Shown here piece by piece: positions 38,620-47,846 of a stretch of 64,000 nt of DNA. A program made the position numbers and the translations under genes. The notes below the pieces were generated by a model. That model saw nothing but the letters and a program-made list of their open reading frames with translations. It had not been told where the DNA came from and made no database searches. The stretch is from Brevibacterium zhoupengii. Lineage in GTDB: Bacteria; Actinomycetota; Actinomycetes; Actinomycetales; Brevibacteriaceae. The stretch spans positions 1,860,001-1,924,000 of the forward strand of contig NZ_CP088298.1 in NCBI RefSeq assembly GCF_021117425.1, written 5' to 3'. Each line of letters begins with the position of its first letter. The stretch's first letter is position 1.

Positions 38620-38859
38620 TCAGTCCTCGTCGTCTGAGGACTCTTCACGTGCCTTATCGAGGCGTTCGCGTGCCCCATCGAGCCATCCCTGGCAGCGGTC
38701 GGCGAGGGCCTCGCCGCGCTCCCACAGGCTCAGCGAGTCCTCCAACGGCAGGTTTCCGGCCTCCAGTCGTTTGACGATTCCGACCAGTTCCTCACGTGCC
38801 TGTTCATAGCTGAGTGAGGCGATGTCGGACTGGTTCTGCTGGCTTGCGGGTTCTGTCAT
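38620..38859 (-). CDS. xseB: Exodeoxyribonuclease VII small subunit
   Basis: A 79-residue helical protein with the family pattern SYEQAREELVGIVKRLEAGNLPLEDSL (shortened here in reading) and LWERGEALADRCQGWLDGA. It binds XseA to form exonuclease VII, which degrades single-stranded DNA to oligonucleotides. It follows xseA directly on the same strand (66-bp gap), the usual operon order. The tail is acidic. Confidence 0.94.
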   Translation of the reverse strand: MTEPASQQNQSDIASLSYEQAREELVGIVKRLEAGNLPLEDSLSLWERGEALADRCQGWLDGARERLDKAREESSDDED

Positions 38860-38925
38860 GATTGCGTCCTTAGTGCGGTTGATTGAGTTGGTACGTGGGA
38901 TCGACGGTAGTGGAGCCTGGCAACG

Positions 38926-40236
38926 TCACTGTTCGGTTGCCTGGCTGTCTTCTGAGCTCTCCTGTACAGCCGTGACCTCGGCATCGAAACGTCCGCGAGC
39001 GACACGGACGTGGACGCCGTCGCCGGCTTTGACCTCGGTCGAGTCCCTGATGGCTTGGCCGTCGTCGTCTTGAACGACCGCGTAACCGCGTTCGAGCGTG
39101 CGTAACGGAGAGAGGGAGCGTGCCTGTGAACGCAGGTGGTTGATTTCGGTCTGCCCCTGCATGATGCGCGTCGTCGTCGCCTGCAGGCTGCGTCGACGTA
39201 CCAGTCGCAGCTGCTCTTCGTGCGCGGTCACCATGGTCTGCGGCTCGGCCAGCACCGGACGCGATCGGACTGCGGTGAGCATCTCCTGCTCGCGATCGAT
39301 GATGCGGTTGACAGCAGCATCGAGTTCCGCGCGAGCACGCAACAGGTTCATCGCCTCCTCCGCCACATCGGGCACGATGCGCTTAGCCGCATCGGTGGGA
39401 GTCGATGCGCGCAGGTCGGCGACTTCATCGAGAATCGGACGATCAGCTTCATGGCCGATGGCTGAGACGACTGGAGTCCTCGCCTCTGACACGGCTCGAA
39501 CCAGAGCCTCGTTGGAGAACGGCAACAGATCTTCCATGCTTCCACCGCCGCGCGCGATGACGATGATGTCGATCTGCGGATCAGCATCGAGCTCGGCCAG
39601 ATTCTTCATCACGCCGGGGACAGCGTCGGGACCCTGGACGGCGCAGTTGCGGATTTCGAACTCGGCGGCAGGCCAGCGCAGATGGACGTTTTGAACGACG
39701 TCTTTCTGAGCATCTGAGTCCCGGCCGGTGATGAGACCGATCCGATTGGGCAGGAACGGCAGACGTTTCTTGCGGTTCGGGTCGAAGAGACCTTCTGCAC
39801 CAAGCTGCTTCTTCAGCCGCTCAAGCCGGGCCAGGAGCTCACCGAGGCCAACGGCCCGGATGTCATTTGCCCGCATCGTCAAACGACCGGTCTTCGTCCA
39901 GAAATCGGCCTTGAGGTTGGCGACGACGTGGCTGCCTTCGGACAGTGGTGCGCCGGTGCGTTCGAGGACGTTCTTCCAAATCTGAACCGGCAGCGACATC
40001 TCGACGTCGGTGTCACGCAGCGTCAGATAGCTGGCCTTGCCACGGTGGTTGAGCTCGACGACCTGTCCCTCGATCCACACGCTGGACATGCGGTCGATAT
40101 AGGACTTCATCTTGCTTGAGAGCAGACTCAGAGGCCACGGGTTCTCCGCCGTCGTCTCTCCCGCAGTCGCAGGCAGCTCCTGAGCGTCGACCGTTTCGCC
40201 GAGAGTCCCGGGAGTGCCGGAAATTCGTTGCGCCAT
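38926..40236 (-). CDS. xseA: Exodeoxyribonuclease VII large subunit
   Basis: A 436-residue catalytic subunit. The N-terminal OB-fold (about 30-125) includes WIEGQVVELNHRGKASYLTL. The nuclease domain has IGLITGRDSDAQKDV, IVIARGGGSMEDLLPF and VVSAIGHEADRPILD, and a long coiled-coil region is followed by GYAVVQDDDGQ. The ATG at 40236 follows GGGGAGACAAC; the longer frame from 40341 is not supported. Divergent from ispH, an arrangement common in actinobacteria. Confidence 0.96.
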   Translation of the reverse strand: MAQRISGTPGTLGETVDAQELPATAGETTAENPWPLSLLSSKMKSYIDRMSSVWIEGQVVELNHRGKASYLTLRDTDVEMSLPVQIWKNVLERTGAPLSEGSHVVANLKADFWTKTGRLTMRANDIRAVGLGELLARLERLKKQLGAEGLFDPNRKKRLPFLPNRIGLITGRDSDAQKDVVQNVHLRWPAAEFEIRNCAVQGPDAVPGVMKNLAELDADPQIDIIVIARGGGSMEDLLPFSNEALVRAVSEARTPVVSAIGHEADRPILDEVADLRASTPTDAAKRIVPDVAEEAMNLLRARAELDAAVNRIIDREQEMLTAVRSRPVLAEPQTMVTAHEEQLRLVRRRSLQATTTRIMQGQTEINHLRSQARSLSPLRTLERGYAVVQDDDGQAIRDSTEVKAGDGVHVRVARGRFDAEVTAVQESSEDSQATEQ

Positions 40237-40370
40237 GTTGTCTCCCCTTCCAATCCACCACCCTAACGAACGGTGGTGACATGGCGAATCATCGCCGCGC
40301 AGTAGCACCGTGGGTTGCAGGCTCGTTGTGGGTTGCTTCACCTTTGTAGCCGTTGTTCAGGTGCCCGGCC

Positions 40371-40376
40371 TAAACT
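40371..40376 (+). promoter_or_regulatory. -10 element of leaderless ispH
   Basis: TAAACT fits TANNNT and lies exactly 6 nt before the GTG at 40383. No ribosome site is present, so transcription likely starts at this GTG. Confidence 0.5.
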
Positions 40377-40382
40377 GTGCTT

Positions 40383-41462
40383 GTGACTGCCGTATCTGTA
40401 CCCATGCCCACCATTCCGCGCAAACGTCTCGCTCCGGAAGACATCCGGACACCTGAAGGCGCTGACCAGAAGGTTCTTCTGGCCGCCCCTCGCGGGTACT
40501 GTGCCGGTGTTGACCGCGCAGTGATCGCCGTCGAGCGCGCACTCGAGCACTATGGTGCTCCCGTCTATGTGCGCAAAGAGATTGTGCATAACCGCCATGT
40601 GGTCGACACCCTCTCCGAACGCGGCGCCGTCTTCGTCAATGAAACCGACGAAGTTCCCGAAGGCGCCCGCCTCGTGTTCTCTGCTCACGGTGTCTCTCCT
40701 GCCGTCCACGCCGAGGCGGCCGCTCGTGAGCTGTCGACGATCGATGCCACGTGTCCATTGGTGACGAAGGTCCACCGTGAGGCTGTTCGTTTTGCCCGTG
40801 ACGGTTACCGCATTCTGCTTGTCGGCCACGCAGGTCACGAAGAGGTCGAAGGCACGATGGGAGAGGCCCCCGACGACATCACACTCATCCAGAATCCAGA
40901 GGAAGCCACGACCGTCCAGATCGACGATGCAGAGAGCCTGGTCTGGCTGTCACAGACGACGCTGAGTGTCGATGAGACGATGGAGACGGTCAACATCCTG
41001 CGGGAACGGTTCCCGCACCTGCAGGACCCTCCAAGCGACGACATCTGCTATGCCACGTCGAACCGGCAGGTGGCCGTTAAGAAGATCGCTCCGCAGTCCG
41101 ATCTGGTTCTGGTTGTCGGCTCAGCCAACTCGTCGAATTCCGTGCGTCTGGTCGAAGTTGCGCTGGAGCACGGGGCCAAGGACGCGCATCGCATCGATTT
41201 CGCTCGTGAGGTCGACGAAACCTGGTTCCATGATGTCGCGACTGTCGGCGTGACCTCAGGCGCGAGTGTGCCGGAGGGACTGGTCCAGGACCTCCTCAAG
41301 CTGTTGGCCGAGTACGGCTTCGGCTCGGTCGAAGAAATCGTCACGGCGGAGGAGGACATCATGTTCTCCCTGCCGCGCGAACTGCGCAAGGACCTCAAGG
41401 CCGCCGGAAAGAAGACATCGAACAAACGCGATGGCGCCGACCGGGATCACGACCTGATCTGA
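40383..41462 (+). CDS. ispH: 4-hydroxy-3-methylbut-2-enyl diphosphate reductase
   Basis: A ~359-residue iron-sulfur enzyme catalysing the last step of the MEP pathway, forming IPP and DMAPP. The three cluster cysteines are in [24 protein letters not shown] and ICYATSNRQ; the catalytic region TTLSVDET and the conserved [10 protein letters not shown] are present. A 20-residue N-terminal extension precedes the core. I favour GTG 40383 because of the -10 element 6 nt upstream; GTG 40377 is two codons earlier in frame. A C-terminal basic tail is a normal variation. Confidence 0.97.
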   Translation: MTAVSVPMPTIPRKRLAPEDIRTPEGADQKVLLAAPRGYCAGVDRAVIAVERALEHYGAPVYVRKEIVHNRHVVDTLSERGAVFVNETDEVPEGARLVFSAHGVSPAVHAEAAARELSTIDATCPLVTKVHREAVRFARDGYRILLVGHAGHEEVEGTMGEAPDDITLIQNPEEATTVQIDDAESLVWLSQTTLSVDETMETVNILRERFPHLQDPPSDDICYATSNRQVAVKKIAPQSDLVLVVGSANSSNSVRLVEVALEHGAKDAHRIDFAREVDETWFHDVATVGVTSGASVPEGLVQDLLKLLAEYGFGSVEEIVTAEEDIMFSLPRELRKDLKAAGKKTSNKRDGADRDHDLI

Positions 41463-41474
41463 TCGCTGCCTGGT

Positions 41475-42659
41475 CTAGTCAGTGCCAGTATGGCGGCGTC
41501 TCAGATCAGTGGGGTCCTGTGTCGCGAATGGATCCTGTCCCGAGACGCATGGCCGTGTGAGTTCTTCAGCGCTGACTCCGCGGCTGCGTGAGTCGAGTTC
41601 AGCAACTGCATCGAGTTCGGTGGCGACGATTCCCGTGCTCGGAAACTTTCGGGCGGTGACGAGGAACCGCGATTCCAGCGATGAGACGAATCGGTTGTAG
41701 TCCTCAACCGACCGGTCGAGACTTGAGCCCATCCGTGTCACGTGGGTGACCAGAGTGCCGATGCGTTCGTAGAGTTCGGTGCCGAGCTTGAGTACCTCGG
41801 CTGCGGAGGTGCTCATGTCAGCCTGCCGCCAATTGAGTGCCACGGTCTTGAGCAGAACCAGCAGCGTGGCGGGGGAGGCGAGCACGACGTTCTTCCCGAG
41901 AGCATGATCGATCATCTTCGGATATGTGGATGCCGCTGAGGAGAGCAGTCCGTCCGTGGGGACGAAGCAGACGACGAAGTCCGGAGCAGTGTCGAAGGAC
42001 TTCCAATACTCCTTGGAAGCCAGAGCATCGATGTGGCGCAGCAGTGCGCGAGCATGATCCTCATCGCTGGCATCAGCGTCACCCATGCGTGCTGACAGTG
42101 GTGTCTTGGCATCGATGATGATCGTTCCGCCGCCGGGCAGATTCACGGTCATGTCAGGGCGATGGCGTTTGCCATCACGCACGCTGCTGACTTGGGTCTC
42201 GAAATCCACATGGGGGAGGAGGCCGGCGTATTCGACGATGCGTTTGAGCTGGACCTCGCCCCAGTCTCCACGCTGAGTCGTCGAATTCAGCGCGCTGGCT
42301 AGTGAACCGGTGGACTCCTGCAGCCTGAGGTTCTGTTGGCTCAGGTGCCCTATCTGCGTGTTAAGTCGCGTAATCTGTTCCAGCTGTGTTCGATCCTGGG
42401 ACTGAAGGTTCTCCTGCAGGTGATTGACGCTTGCAGCCAGGGGGCCGATGGCAGCGGTGATCTCACCAGCCATCTGCGCATCAGCCTCCAAATCCTCCGT
42501 CCTGTTCGTGAGAATCCGAGACGTGGTCTCCGCTCTCGTGAGTCGCTCAATATAGCGAGAGCGCGTGTGCGCGCGCCCGAGGAGGAAGCCGAGGGCGACG
42601 CTGATGATGATCGCCAGGATGAGGACGACGATCGCTCCGGTGGCGGGGAAAGAATTCAT
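41475..42659 (-). CDS. rmuC: RmuC-family DNA recombination protein
   Basis: A 394-residue protein with an N-terminal transmembrane helix (about 8-27), a long coiled coil (about 40-125) and the RmuC nuclease-like core (GDWGEVQLKRIVEYAG, RPDMTVNLPGGGTIIIDAK, DFVVCFVPTDGLL). RmuC limits inversions at short inverted repeats in E. coli and resembles restriction-type nucleases. The C-terminal ~40 residues are variable. Convergent with ispH and divergent from ychF. Confidence 0.92.
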   Translation of the reverse strand: MNSFPATGAIVVLILAIIISVALGFLLGRAHTRSRYIERLTRAETTSRILTNRTEDLEADAQMAGEITAAIGPLAASVNHLQENLQSQDRTQLEQITRLNTQIGHLSQQNLRLQESTGSLASALNSTTQRGDWGEVQLKRIVEYAGLLPHVDFETQVSSVRDGKRHRPDMTVNLPGGGTIIIDAKTPLSARMGDADASDEDHARALLRHIDALASKEYWKSFDTAPDFVVCFVPTDGLLSSAASTYPKMIDHALGKNVVLASPATLLVLLKTVALNWRQADMSTSAAEVLKLGTELYERIGTLVTHVTRMGSSLDRSVEDYNRFVSSLESRFLVTARKFPSTGIVATELDAVAELDSRSRGVSAEELTRPCVSGQDPFATQDPTDLRRRHTGTD

Positions 42660-42732
42660 GACTCAAGCGTGACAGACGGCACTGACGCGAGATTTAGACC
42701 CGCACCTCGGCGGCGGGATAGACTTAGCTACC

Positions 42733-43818
42733 GTGGCTCTAACTATCGGAATCGTGGGACTGCCCAATGTCGGCAAGTCGACCATGTTTAATGCATTGAC
42801 CAAGAACCAAGTTCTCGCGGCGAACTACCCGTTCGCGACGATCGAACCGAACGTCGGCGTGGTGCCGTTGCCCGACGCGCGACTGACTCGATTGGCGGAA
42901 ATCTTCGGATCCGAACGCATTCTCAACGCAACCGTCGACTTCGTCGATATCGCCGGAATCGTCCGGGGTGCCTCCGAGGGAGAAGGGCTGGGCAACCAGT
43001 TCCTGGCCAACATTCGCGAGGCTGAGGCAATCTGCCAGGTCATCCGCGGGTTCGTCGATGATGACGTGATCCACGTCGAGGGCAAGATCAGCCCGGCCGA
43101 CGACATTGACACCATCAACACTGAGCTCATCCTCGCTGACCTGCAGACCTTGGAGAAGGCACGGCCGAGGATCGAGAAGGAAGTCAAAGGCAAACGGGCA
43201 CCGGCAGAACAGCTGACCGCCATCGATGCCGCTGTCGAGATCCTCGAAAGCGGAAAGACCCTCTATCAGGCGATGCAGTCCGACAAGTTCGACGTCACCG
43301 AGCTGCGCGAGCTTCAGCTGATGACCGTCAAGCCGTTCCTCTACGTCTTCAACGTCGATGACGATGTGCTCGCCGATGAAGAGAAGAAGGCAGAGATGCG
43401 TGCACTGGTAGCACCTGTCGAAGCGATCTTCCTTGACGCGAAGTTTGAGTCGGAGCTCGCCGAGCTCGACGAAGCGGAAGCTCTTGAGATGCTGGAATCC
43501 ACCGGCCAGGAGGAAGCAGGACTAGACAAGCTGGCACGCGTCGGCTTCGATACATTGGGCCTGCAGACCTACCTGACTGCTGGCCCCAAGGAATCCCGCG
43601 CCTGGACCATTCCGAAGGGTGCAACGGCACCCGAGGCGGCTGGTGTCATCCACACTGACTTCCAGAAGGGCTTCATCAAGGCTGAGGTCGTCTCCTTCGA
43701 CGATCTCGACGCCAACGGCTCGATGTCCGCAGCCAAGTCCGCCGGTAAGGTCCGGATGGAAGGCAAGGAATACATCATGGCCGATGGTGACGTGGTTGAG
43801 TTCCGTTTCAATGTCTGA
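42733..43818 (+). CDS. ychF: Redox-regulated ATPase YchF (Obg-like)
   Basis: A 361-residue Obg-family P-loop protein. The G1 motif GLPNVGKSTMFNALT, the G3-like VDFVDIAGIVRGA and the C-terminal TGS domain (from about 275, ending EGKEYIMADGDVVEFRF) are clear. The G4 position reads YVFNVDDD in place of NKxD, consistent with ATP preference as known for YchF/OLA1. GTG at 42733 is the start; TAGACT lies 8 nt upstream and may be a -10. Its stop overlaps the yjdM start by 8 bp. Confidence 0.97.
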   Translation: MALTIGIVGLPNVGKSTMFNALTKNQVLAANYPFATIEPNVGVVPLPDARLTRLAEIFGSERILNATVDFVDIAGIVRGASEGEGLGNQFLANIREAEAICQVIRGFVDDDVIHVEGKISPADDIDTINTELILADLQTLEKARPRIEKEVKGKRAPAEQLTAIDAAVEILESGKTLYQAMQSDKFDVTELRELQLMTVKPFLYVFNVDDDVLADEEKKAEMRALVAPVEAIFLDAKFESELAELDEAEALEMLESTGQEEAGLDKLARVGFDTLGLQTYLTAGPKESRAWTIPKGATAPEAAGVIHTDFQKGFIKAEVVSFDDLDANGSMSAAKSAGKVRMEGKEYIMADGDVVEFRFNV

Positions 43819-44176
43819 TCAGCTGCCTTCGTGCCCTGAATGCTCGGAGTCGTACACCTACGAACAGGGCGCGCTTCTCGTGTGCCCGATGTGCGGCCAC
43901 GAATGGACGCCGGCCCCAGACAATGATGACGAATCAGCGTCGGCCGAAAGTGAAGGTATCCGTGATGCCGTCGGCAATCTGCTCGCCGACGGTGATGCGG
44001 TGACAGTCGTGAAGGGTTTGAAAGTCGCCGGCAGCGGCGGTGGGACCATCAAGGTCGGGACCAAGGTCAAGAGCATTCGGCTGCTCGAGCAGCCGGTGAA
44101 CGGCCACGACATCGACGCCTCTGTGCCCAGTCTCGGTCGCATCTACCTCAAGTCCTCGGTGGTCAAGAAAGCCTGA
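43811..44176 (+). CDS. yjdM: PhnA/YjdM-family zinc-ribbon protein
   Basis: A 121-residue YjdM/PhnA family protein with an N-terminal zinc ribbon (C8-x2-C11 in CPECSES and C25-x2-C28 in CPMCGHEW) and the characteristic C-terminal domain (GNLLADGDAVTVVKGLKVAGS, TIKVGTKVKSIRL). Despite older naming as alkylphosphonate utilisation protein, the function is not established. The ATG at 43811 lies inside the last codons of ychF in another frame, indicating coupled translation. Confidence 0.9.
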   Translation: MSDQLPSCPECSESYTYEQGALLVCPMCGHEWTPAPDNDDESASAESEGIRDAVGNLLADGDAVTVVKGLKVAGSGGGTIKVGTKVKSIRLLEQPVNGHDIDASVPSLGRIYLKSSVVKKA

Positions 44177-44189
44177 GGAGACATTCGCC

Positions 44190-44220
44190 GTCATTCCTCC
44201 TCAACGGTGAGGGGGATGAC
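44190..44220. terminator. Imperfect hairpin between yjdM and the VOC gene
   Basis: GTCAT...CCTC pairs with GAGG...ATGAC across a short loop, just after the yjdM stop. No U tract follows. The position between convergent genes suggests a terminator. Confidence 0.4.
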
Positions 44221-44325
44221 GCCACGAATTGTGCGGCCTGACGGCATGGCAGGGGACTGCGACGTCGTTCCGCTCGGCGGAGTTCCGTGCCAATGGGTCG
44301 TCGAGACCTAGTCCAGTGTGTCAGC

Positions 44326-44715
44326 TCAGGTCCCAGACTGTACTACCTGGACTAGATGACCGTCAGGATCCTCAACCCACGCGATGAGAAGGTGGTCGAG
44401 CCACGATGACGGTGGTTTGATCGGGGTAGCCCCTAGCTCGACGAGTCGTGCATATCCCGAGGGGGCATCGTCGGTCCAGAGGACTATTGCTGCGCGTTGC
44501 CCGTTTGCAACAGGTTCAAGTCCGTGATCGTCACGTGTGCTGGACTCAGTGGCGAACCCAAGCCGATAGCCGTCGAGGACGAGGTCCATATGGATTGGTG
44601 TTCCTTCGATCGGCGTCCGGAACACTTCTTCGAAGCCGACGGCGCGGTAAAACGTGGTTGCACGGTTGATATCACGCGTGAATAGGACGATCTGAGGCGT
44701 TCGGAAATATTTCAT
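44326..44715 (-). CDS. VOC-superfamily (glyoxalase/bleomycin-resistance-like) protein
   Basis: A 129-residue two-repeat betaalphabeta-beta-beta protein of the VOC superfamily. The first strand-helix (IVLFTRDINRATTFYRAVGF) and the last strand (AWVEDPDGHLVQVVQ) are typical. The C-terminal glutamate expected in VOC metal enzymes is replaced here (HLVQVVQ), so metal catalysis is uncertain; binding or resistance roles remain possible. ATG 44715 follows GAAGGC. The in-frame upstream part is ignored for lack of a site. Confidence 0.82.
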   Translation of the reverse strand: MKYFRTPQIVLFTRDINRATTFYRAVGFEEVFRTPIEGTPIHMDLVLDGYRLGFATESSTRDDHGLEPVANGQRAAIVLWTDDAPSGYARLVELGATPIKPPSSWLDHLLIAWVEDPDGHLVQVVQSGT

Positions 44716-45017
44716 GCCTTCAGATTTGCACAGAAATGTACCGCGCAGGGCAGAGATGCGAGTTTTGGTTCCGCTTGCGGACCATGAGCTGAAGTTGCAG
44801 AATAGCGCGTCGTTATATTTGAGAATGATGATGTTGATCCGCAAACGACGAAGCGCAACTGCAGTCCAGTTCAACGCCTAGCGTTATTGACTTTGTCTCC
44901 GGCTCCCTCCAGACAACCGTCTTGAGCGTTTGAGTGGGGACCGTCGTGAGCAGCACAGCATTCGTGTGCATGCACAATGTCGAGGCTGTTTCGTTAGGAG
45001 AGATGGAGGTGCGGACA
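44716..45017. other. 302-bp stretch with no identifiable gene
   Basis: This lies upstream of the broken higA-like gene, where a HigB toxin would be expected. I looked in all frames for a RelE/HigB-like protein and found none: frames are interrupted and no toxin motif is visible. A GGAGG-type site is present just before 45018. Confidence 0.5.
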
Positions 45018-45452
45018 ATGTCGAACTCGTCGACTACCACTGAGAGCGACGTGATCGAGCCGATTCGCCCCGGGGAGGTTCTCATGGAGGACTTCTTCGA
45101 AGGCTTTGGAGTCACGCAGAACACGTTGGCGGTGTCGCTCAGCGTTTCGCCGCGCCGAATCTACGGGATAGTTCACGGTAAGCGAGGGATCACGGCTGAC
45201 ACTTAGATCCGGCTCGCGCGCTACTTCAGGACTTCGGAAGAGTTCTGGATGAACTTGCAGTCGAACTGTGAGCTGCGTCTGGAGCGTCGCGCTTTGAGTG
45301 AGGAACAGGGTGCTGCAATCACGTCGCTGCCAATTGCGGGGCTGCTGGAGATGTGGCAGTGCGAGGTGAGTGAGGAACAGGGTGCTGCAATCACGTCGCT
45401 GCCAATTGCGGGGCTGCTGGAGATGTGGCAGTGCGAGAGGCGAGAGAAGTGA
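45018..45452 (+). pseudogene. higA: HigA-type XRE antitoxin, interrupted by an in-frame TAG
   Basis: The frame encodes a HigA/VapI-like helix-turn-helix antitoxin: RPGEVLMEDFFEGFGVTQN, SVSPRRIYGIVHGKRGITAD. TAG at 45204-45206 interrupts it where relatives continue TxALRLARYF. Reading past the stop gives IRLARYFRTSEEFWMNLQ, which matches the family, so this is a nonsense mutation and not a natural end. After LRLERRA comes a 72-bp in-frame tandem duplication, then TGA at 45450-45452. The upstream fragment ends at 45206. No HigB gene is adjacent. The alternative start ATG 45003 is possible. Read-through or recoding is not excluded but nothing supports it. Confidence 0.8.
45296..45437. repeat. 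72-bp in-frame tandem duplication
   Basis: Copy 1 (45296-45365) and copy 2 (45368-45437) are identical over 70 bp with a period of 72 bp (24 codons). In the higA-like frame each encodes SEEQGAAITSLPIAGLLEMW plus QCE. Identity of the copies implies a recent event, after the frame was already interrupted or in a tolerated tail. The 219-bp stretch after it (45453-45671) shows no gene. Confidence 0.9.
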
Positions 45453-45671
45453 CGGGCTTGCTGGTCCGCGTGATGTGGTCGCTGAACGTGGTGCACTGCG
45501 AGATGCGGCCCGCGGAACTCGAGCTCCATAACGGTGCTTCGGACCTTTAGATGCTTGATGTGCGAGTCGCGGATCGGTGGATCGCGGGGAAAGGCTCCTC
45601 TGACAGCTGTGACCGCGTGGCTGCCCGCTCCGGAGAAGCGTGCAGCCACTCGGTGTCTATGCAACCGAGAG

Positions 45672-46733
45672 TCAGGGCTTAGCTGCAGCGAGCTCCTCAC
45701 GAACGATGCTTGTTCCCGCGCTCAGTGAGCTCAGCTTCCCGAGGGCAACATCGCGCGAAAAGGGTGCCATACCGCAGTTCGTGCTCGGGATGAGCTTGTC
45801 CGAGTCGACGAATCTGAGCGCCCGGCGCAGGGTGTCGGCGACTTCCTCTGGAGTCTCGATGGTCTCATTTGCCACGTCGATGGCTCCGAGCATGACCTTC
45901 TTGCCGCGAATGAGCTCGATGAGATCCATCGGGACGTGGGAGTTGTGGCACTCCAGTGAGACTATGTCGATCGTCGACTGCTGCAGGAGCGGGAATGATT
46001 CCTCGTACTGGCGCCATTCGGACCCGAGGGTTGCTTTCCAGTCGTTGTTTGCCGTGATCCCGTAGCCATAGCAGATGTGAACCGCCGTTTCCGCGCGCAG
46101 TCCTTCCGCAGCTCGCTCCAGCGTGGCAATGCCCCAGTCCTTCATCTCGTCGAAGAAGACGTTGAAGGCAGGCTCGTCGAATTGGATGATGTCCACTCCG
46201 GCCGCTTCCAGGTCCCGCGCCTCCTGGTTGAGGACGGCGGCGAACTCCCAGGCTAACTTCTCGCGACTCTTGTAATAGCCGTCGTAGAGTGTGTCGATCA
46301 TTGTCATCGGACCCGGGAGCGCCCACTTGATCGGCTGGTCGGTCTGCTGACGGAGGAACTTGGCGTCGTCGACGAACACCGGTTTCTCGCGGCTGACGGC
46401 GCCGATCACAGTGGGCACGCTCGCGTCATAGCGATCACGGATTCGAACAGTCTCGCGCTTCTCGAAATCGACTCCGCTGAGGTGTTCGATGAACGTGGTG
46501 ACGAAGTGCTGGCGGGTCTGCTCACCGTCGCTGACGATATCGATGCCGCGGTTGGTCTGTTCGTGGACTGCGATTCGCAGAGCATCCTGTCTGCCTTCGG
46601 ACAAGGCCTCACCTTGGAGGTTCCACGGTGACCAGAGGGTCTCAGGCTGTGCGAGCCACGACGGCTTCGGAAGACTGCCGACGATCGAAGTGGGCAATAG
46701 GGTCGACTGCATTGATTCTTCTCCGGTGGTCAT
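45672..46733 (-). CDS. mesD: Folate-independent methionine synthase MesD (core-MetE)
   Basis: A 353-residue enzyme similar to the C-terminal catalytic domain of MetE, without the N-terminal folate-binding half (MetE is ~750). Zinc and substrate residues are in AVHICYGYG (His-x-Cys) and STNCGMAPFS, with IDIVSDGEQTRQHF near the N-terminus. Together with its overlapping DUF1852 partner it fits the MesD/MesX folate-independent methionine synthase described in aerobic bacteria, whose methyl donor is uncertain. ATG 46733 overlaps the DUF1852 stop by 4 bp. Divergent LysR regulator nearby. Confidence 0.85.
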   Translation of the reverse strand: MTTGEESMQSTLLPTSIVGSLPKPSWLAQPETLWSPWNLQGEALSEGRQDALRIAVHEQTNRGIDIVSDGEQTRQHFVTTFIEHLSGVDFEKRETVRIRDRYDASVPTVIGAVSREKPVFVDDAKFLRQQTDQPIKWALPGPMTMIDTLYDGYYKSREKLAWEFAAVLNQEARDLEAAGVDIIQFDEPAFNVFFDEMKDWGIATLERAAEGLRAETAVHICYGYGITANNDWKATLGSEWRQYEESFPLLQQSTIDIVSLECHNSHVPMDLIELIRGKKVMLGAIDVANETIETPEEVADTLRRALRFVDSDKLIPSTNCGMAPFSRDVALGKLSSLSAGTSIVREELAAAKP

Positions 46734-47722
46734 GCGGCTGGAACGGGATAGTTGGCTGCCCACTGTTCGAGCATGTCCCGGTGTGGGTTGACGAACGTCT
46801 CCGCGGTGTACTTTCCCTGCTTGATTGCGAGCTGGCTGCGCTCGACGCGATCGTAGGTGATCGGTGTCTCCGAGAAGTCGTCCCGCTCCAGCGTCGGTCG
46901 GTAGGTGTCTTCGGCGGCCACGTGCGCGTTGTAGATCTCCGGTCGATAGATCCTCTGGAAGGTCTCCATCGTGCTGATCGTTCCGATGAGCTGCAGATTG
47001 GAATAGTCGTTGAGGAGGTCTCCCCGGAAATAGAAGGCGAGGGGCGCGACGCTGCCGGGCGGCATGAAGTATCTCACCTGCAGTCCCATCTTTCCGAAGT
47101 AGTCATCGGTCAGAGAATATTCGTCTTGCTGGTACTCCACGCCGAGAATCGGATGGTGATTCGCGGTCCGATGGTAGGTCTTGCTCGTCGACACGCTGAT
47201 GCAGACGACGGGTGTCACCTTGAACCGATCCCGATACGCTGCGGAATCGAGGAAGTGCTGGAACAGCTTGCCGTGCAGATCACCGAAGTCGTCGGGGACC
47301 GTGAACTCGCTCGCGGATTCGTTGGCAGCCGGAAGTCGCACGCTGAAATCGAAATCGCGAACATAGGACGAGAAGTTGTTTCCCACGATCCCAGGATGGC
47401 GGACGCCAGTCGATCGATCGAGGATCTGGACATCCAGAACTTCGATCAAGGGGAACTCCTGATCGTTGCCTGCCACAGTGAACTGCAGCTGTCCGGAGAC
47501 GATCTCGAGGTCGAGCTCGTACCTGTCCCCGTCGGGGTTGTCCCAATGGGCGAGCTCGTTGAACCGGTGATTGATCGTCGTCAGGGTGTTGCGGAGGTTC
47601 TGCTGACGGTGCTCGCCCCTGGCGAGGTTCGCGAAGTTCGTCGTGGCCCGTGAACTATCCGACGGGGAGTAGTGCTCGTCGAATCGGGTCGTGGCGATGT
47701 TGAATGTGAACTCGGTTGTCAT
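46730..47722 (-). CDS. mesX: MesX (DUF1852), partner of MesD
   Basis: About 330 residues of DUF1852. The N-terminus TEFTFNIATTRFDEHYSPSD, then RATTNFANLARGEHRQQNLR, are the family's most recognisable features; VGNNFSSYVRDFDFSVRLP follows. MesX was shown to be required with MesD for methionine synthesis in related systems and may be a redox or methyl-donor-processing partner. Its stop overlaps the mesD start, so both are translated together. The ATG at 47722 gives the normal family N-terminus; ATG 47782 is an upstream alternative. Confidence 0.85.
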   Translation of the reverse strand: MTTEFTFNIATTRFDEHYSPSDSSRATTNFANLARGEHRQQNLRNTLTTINHRFNELAHWDNPDGDRYELDLEIVSGQLQFTVAGNDQEFPLIEVLDVQILDRSTGVRHPGIVGNNFSSYVRDFDFSVRLPAANESASEFTVPDDFGDLHGKLFQHFLDSAAYRDRFKVTPVVCISVSTSKTYHRTANHHPILGVEYQQDEYSLTDDYFGKMGLQVRYFMPPGSVAPLAFYFRGDLLNDYSNLQLIGTISTMETFQRIYRPEIYNAHVAAEDTYRPTLERDDFSETPITYDRVERSQLAIKQGKYTAETFVNPHRDMLEQWAANYPVPAA

Positions 47723-47846
47723 GGACGTCCAATTCGGTGTCTGATCGGCCGGGATCGGCCTTACGGAGGTCTTCGAATCCATCCTGCAGGCAACGGGTGG
47801 TTATCGGGTAACTCGGTTGAACTATGGGTTCGTATAGCCTTTATCT

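Noticed and set aside
44716..45017. Possible HigB toxin upstream of higA
   Set aside because: No frame of suitable length and no RelE/HigB motif could be read.
45221..45700. 159-codon minus-strand frame over the duplication
   Set aside because: It is antisense to the higA remnant, consists partly of the duplicated unit, and overlaps the mesD stop.
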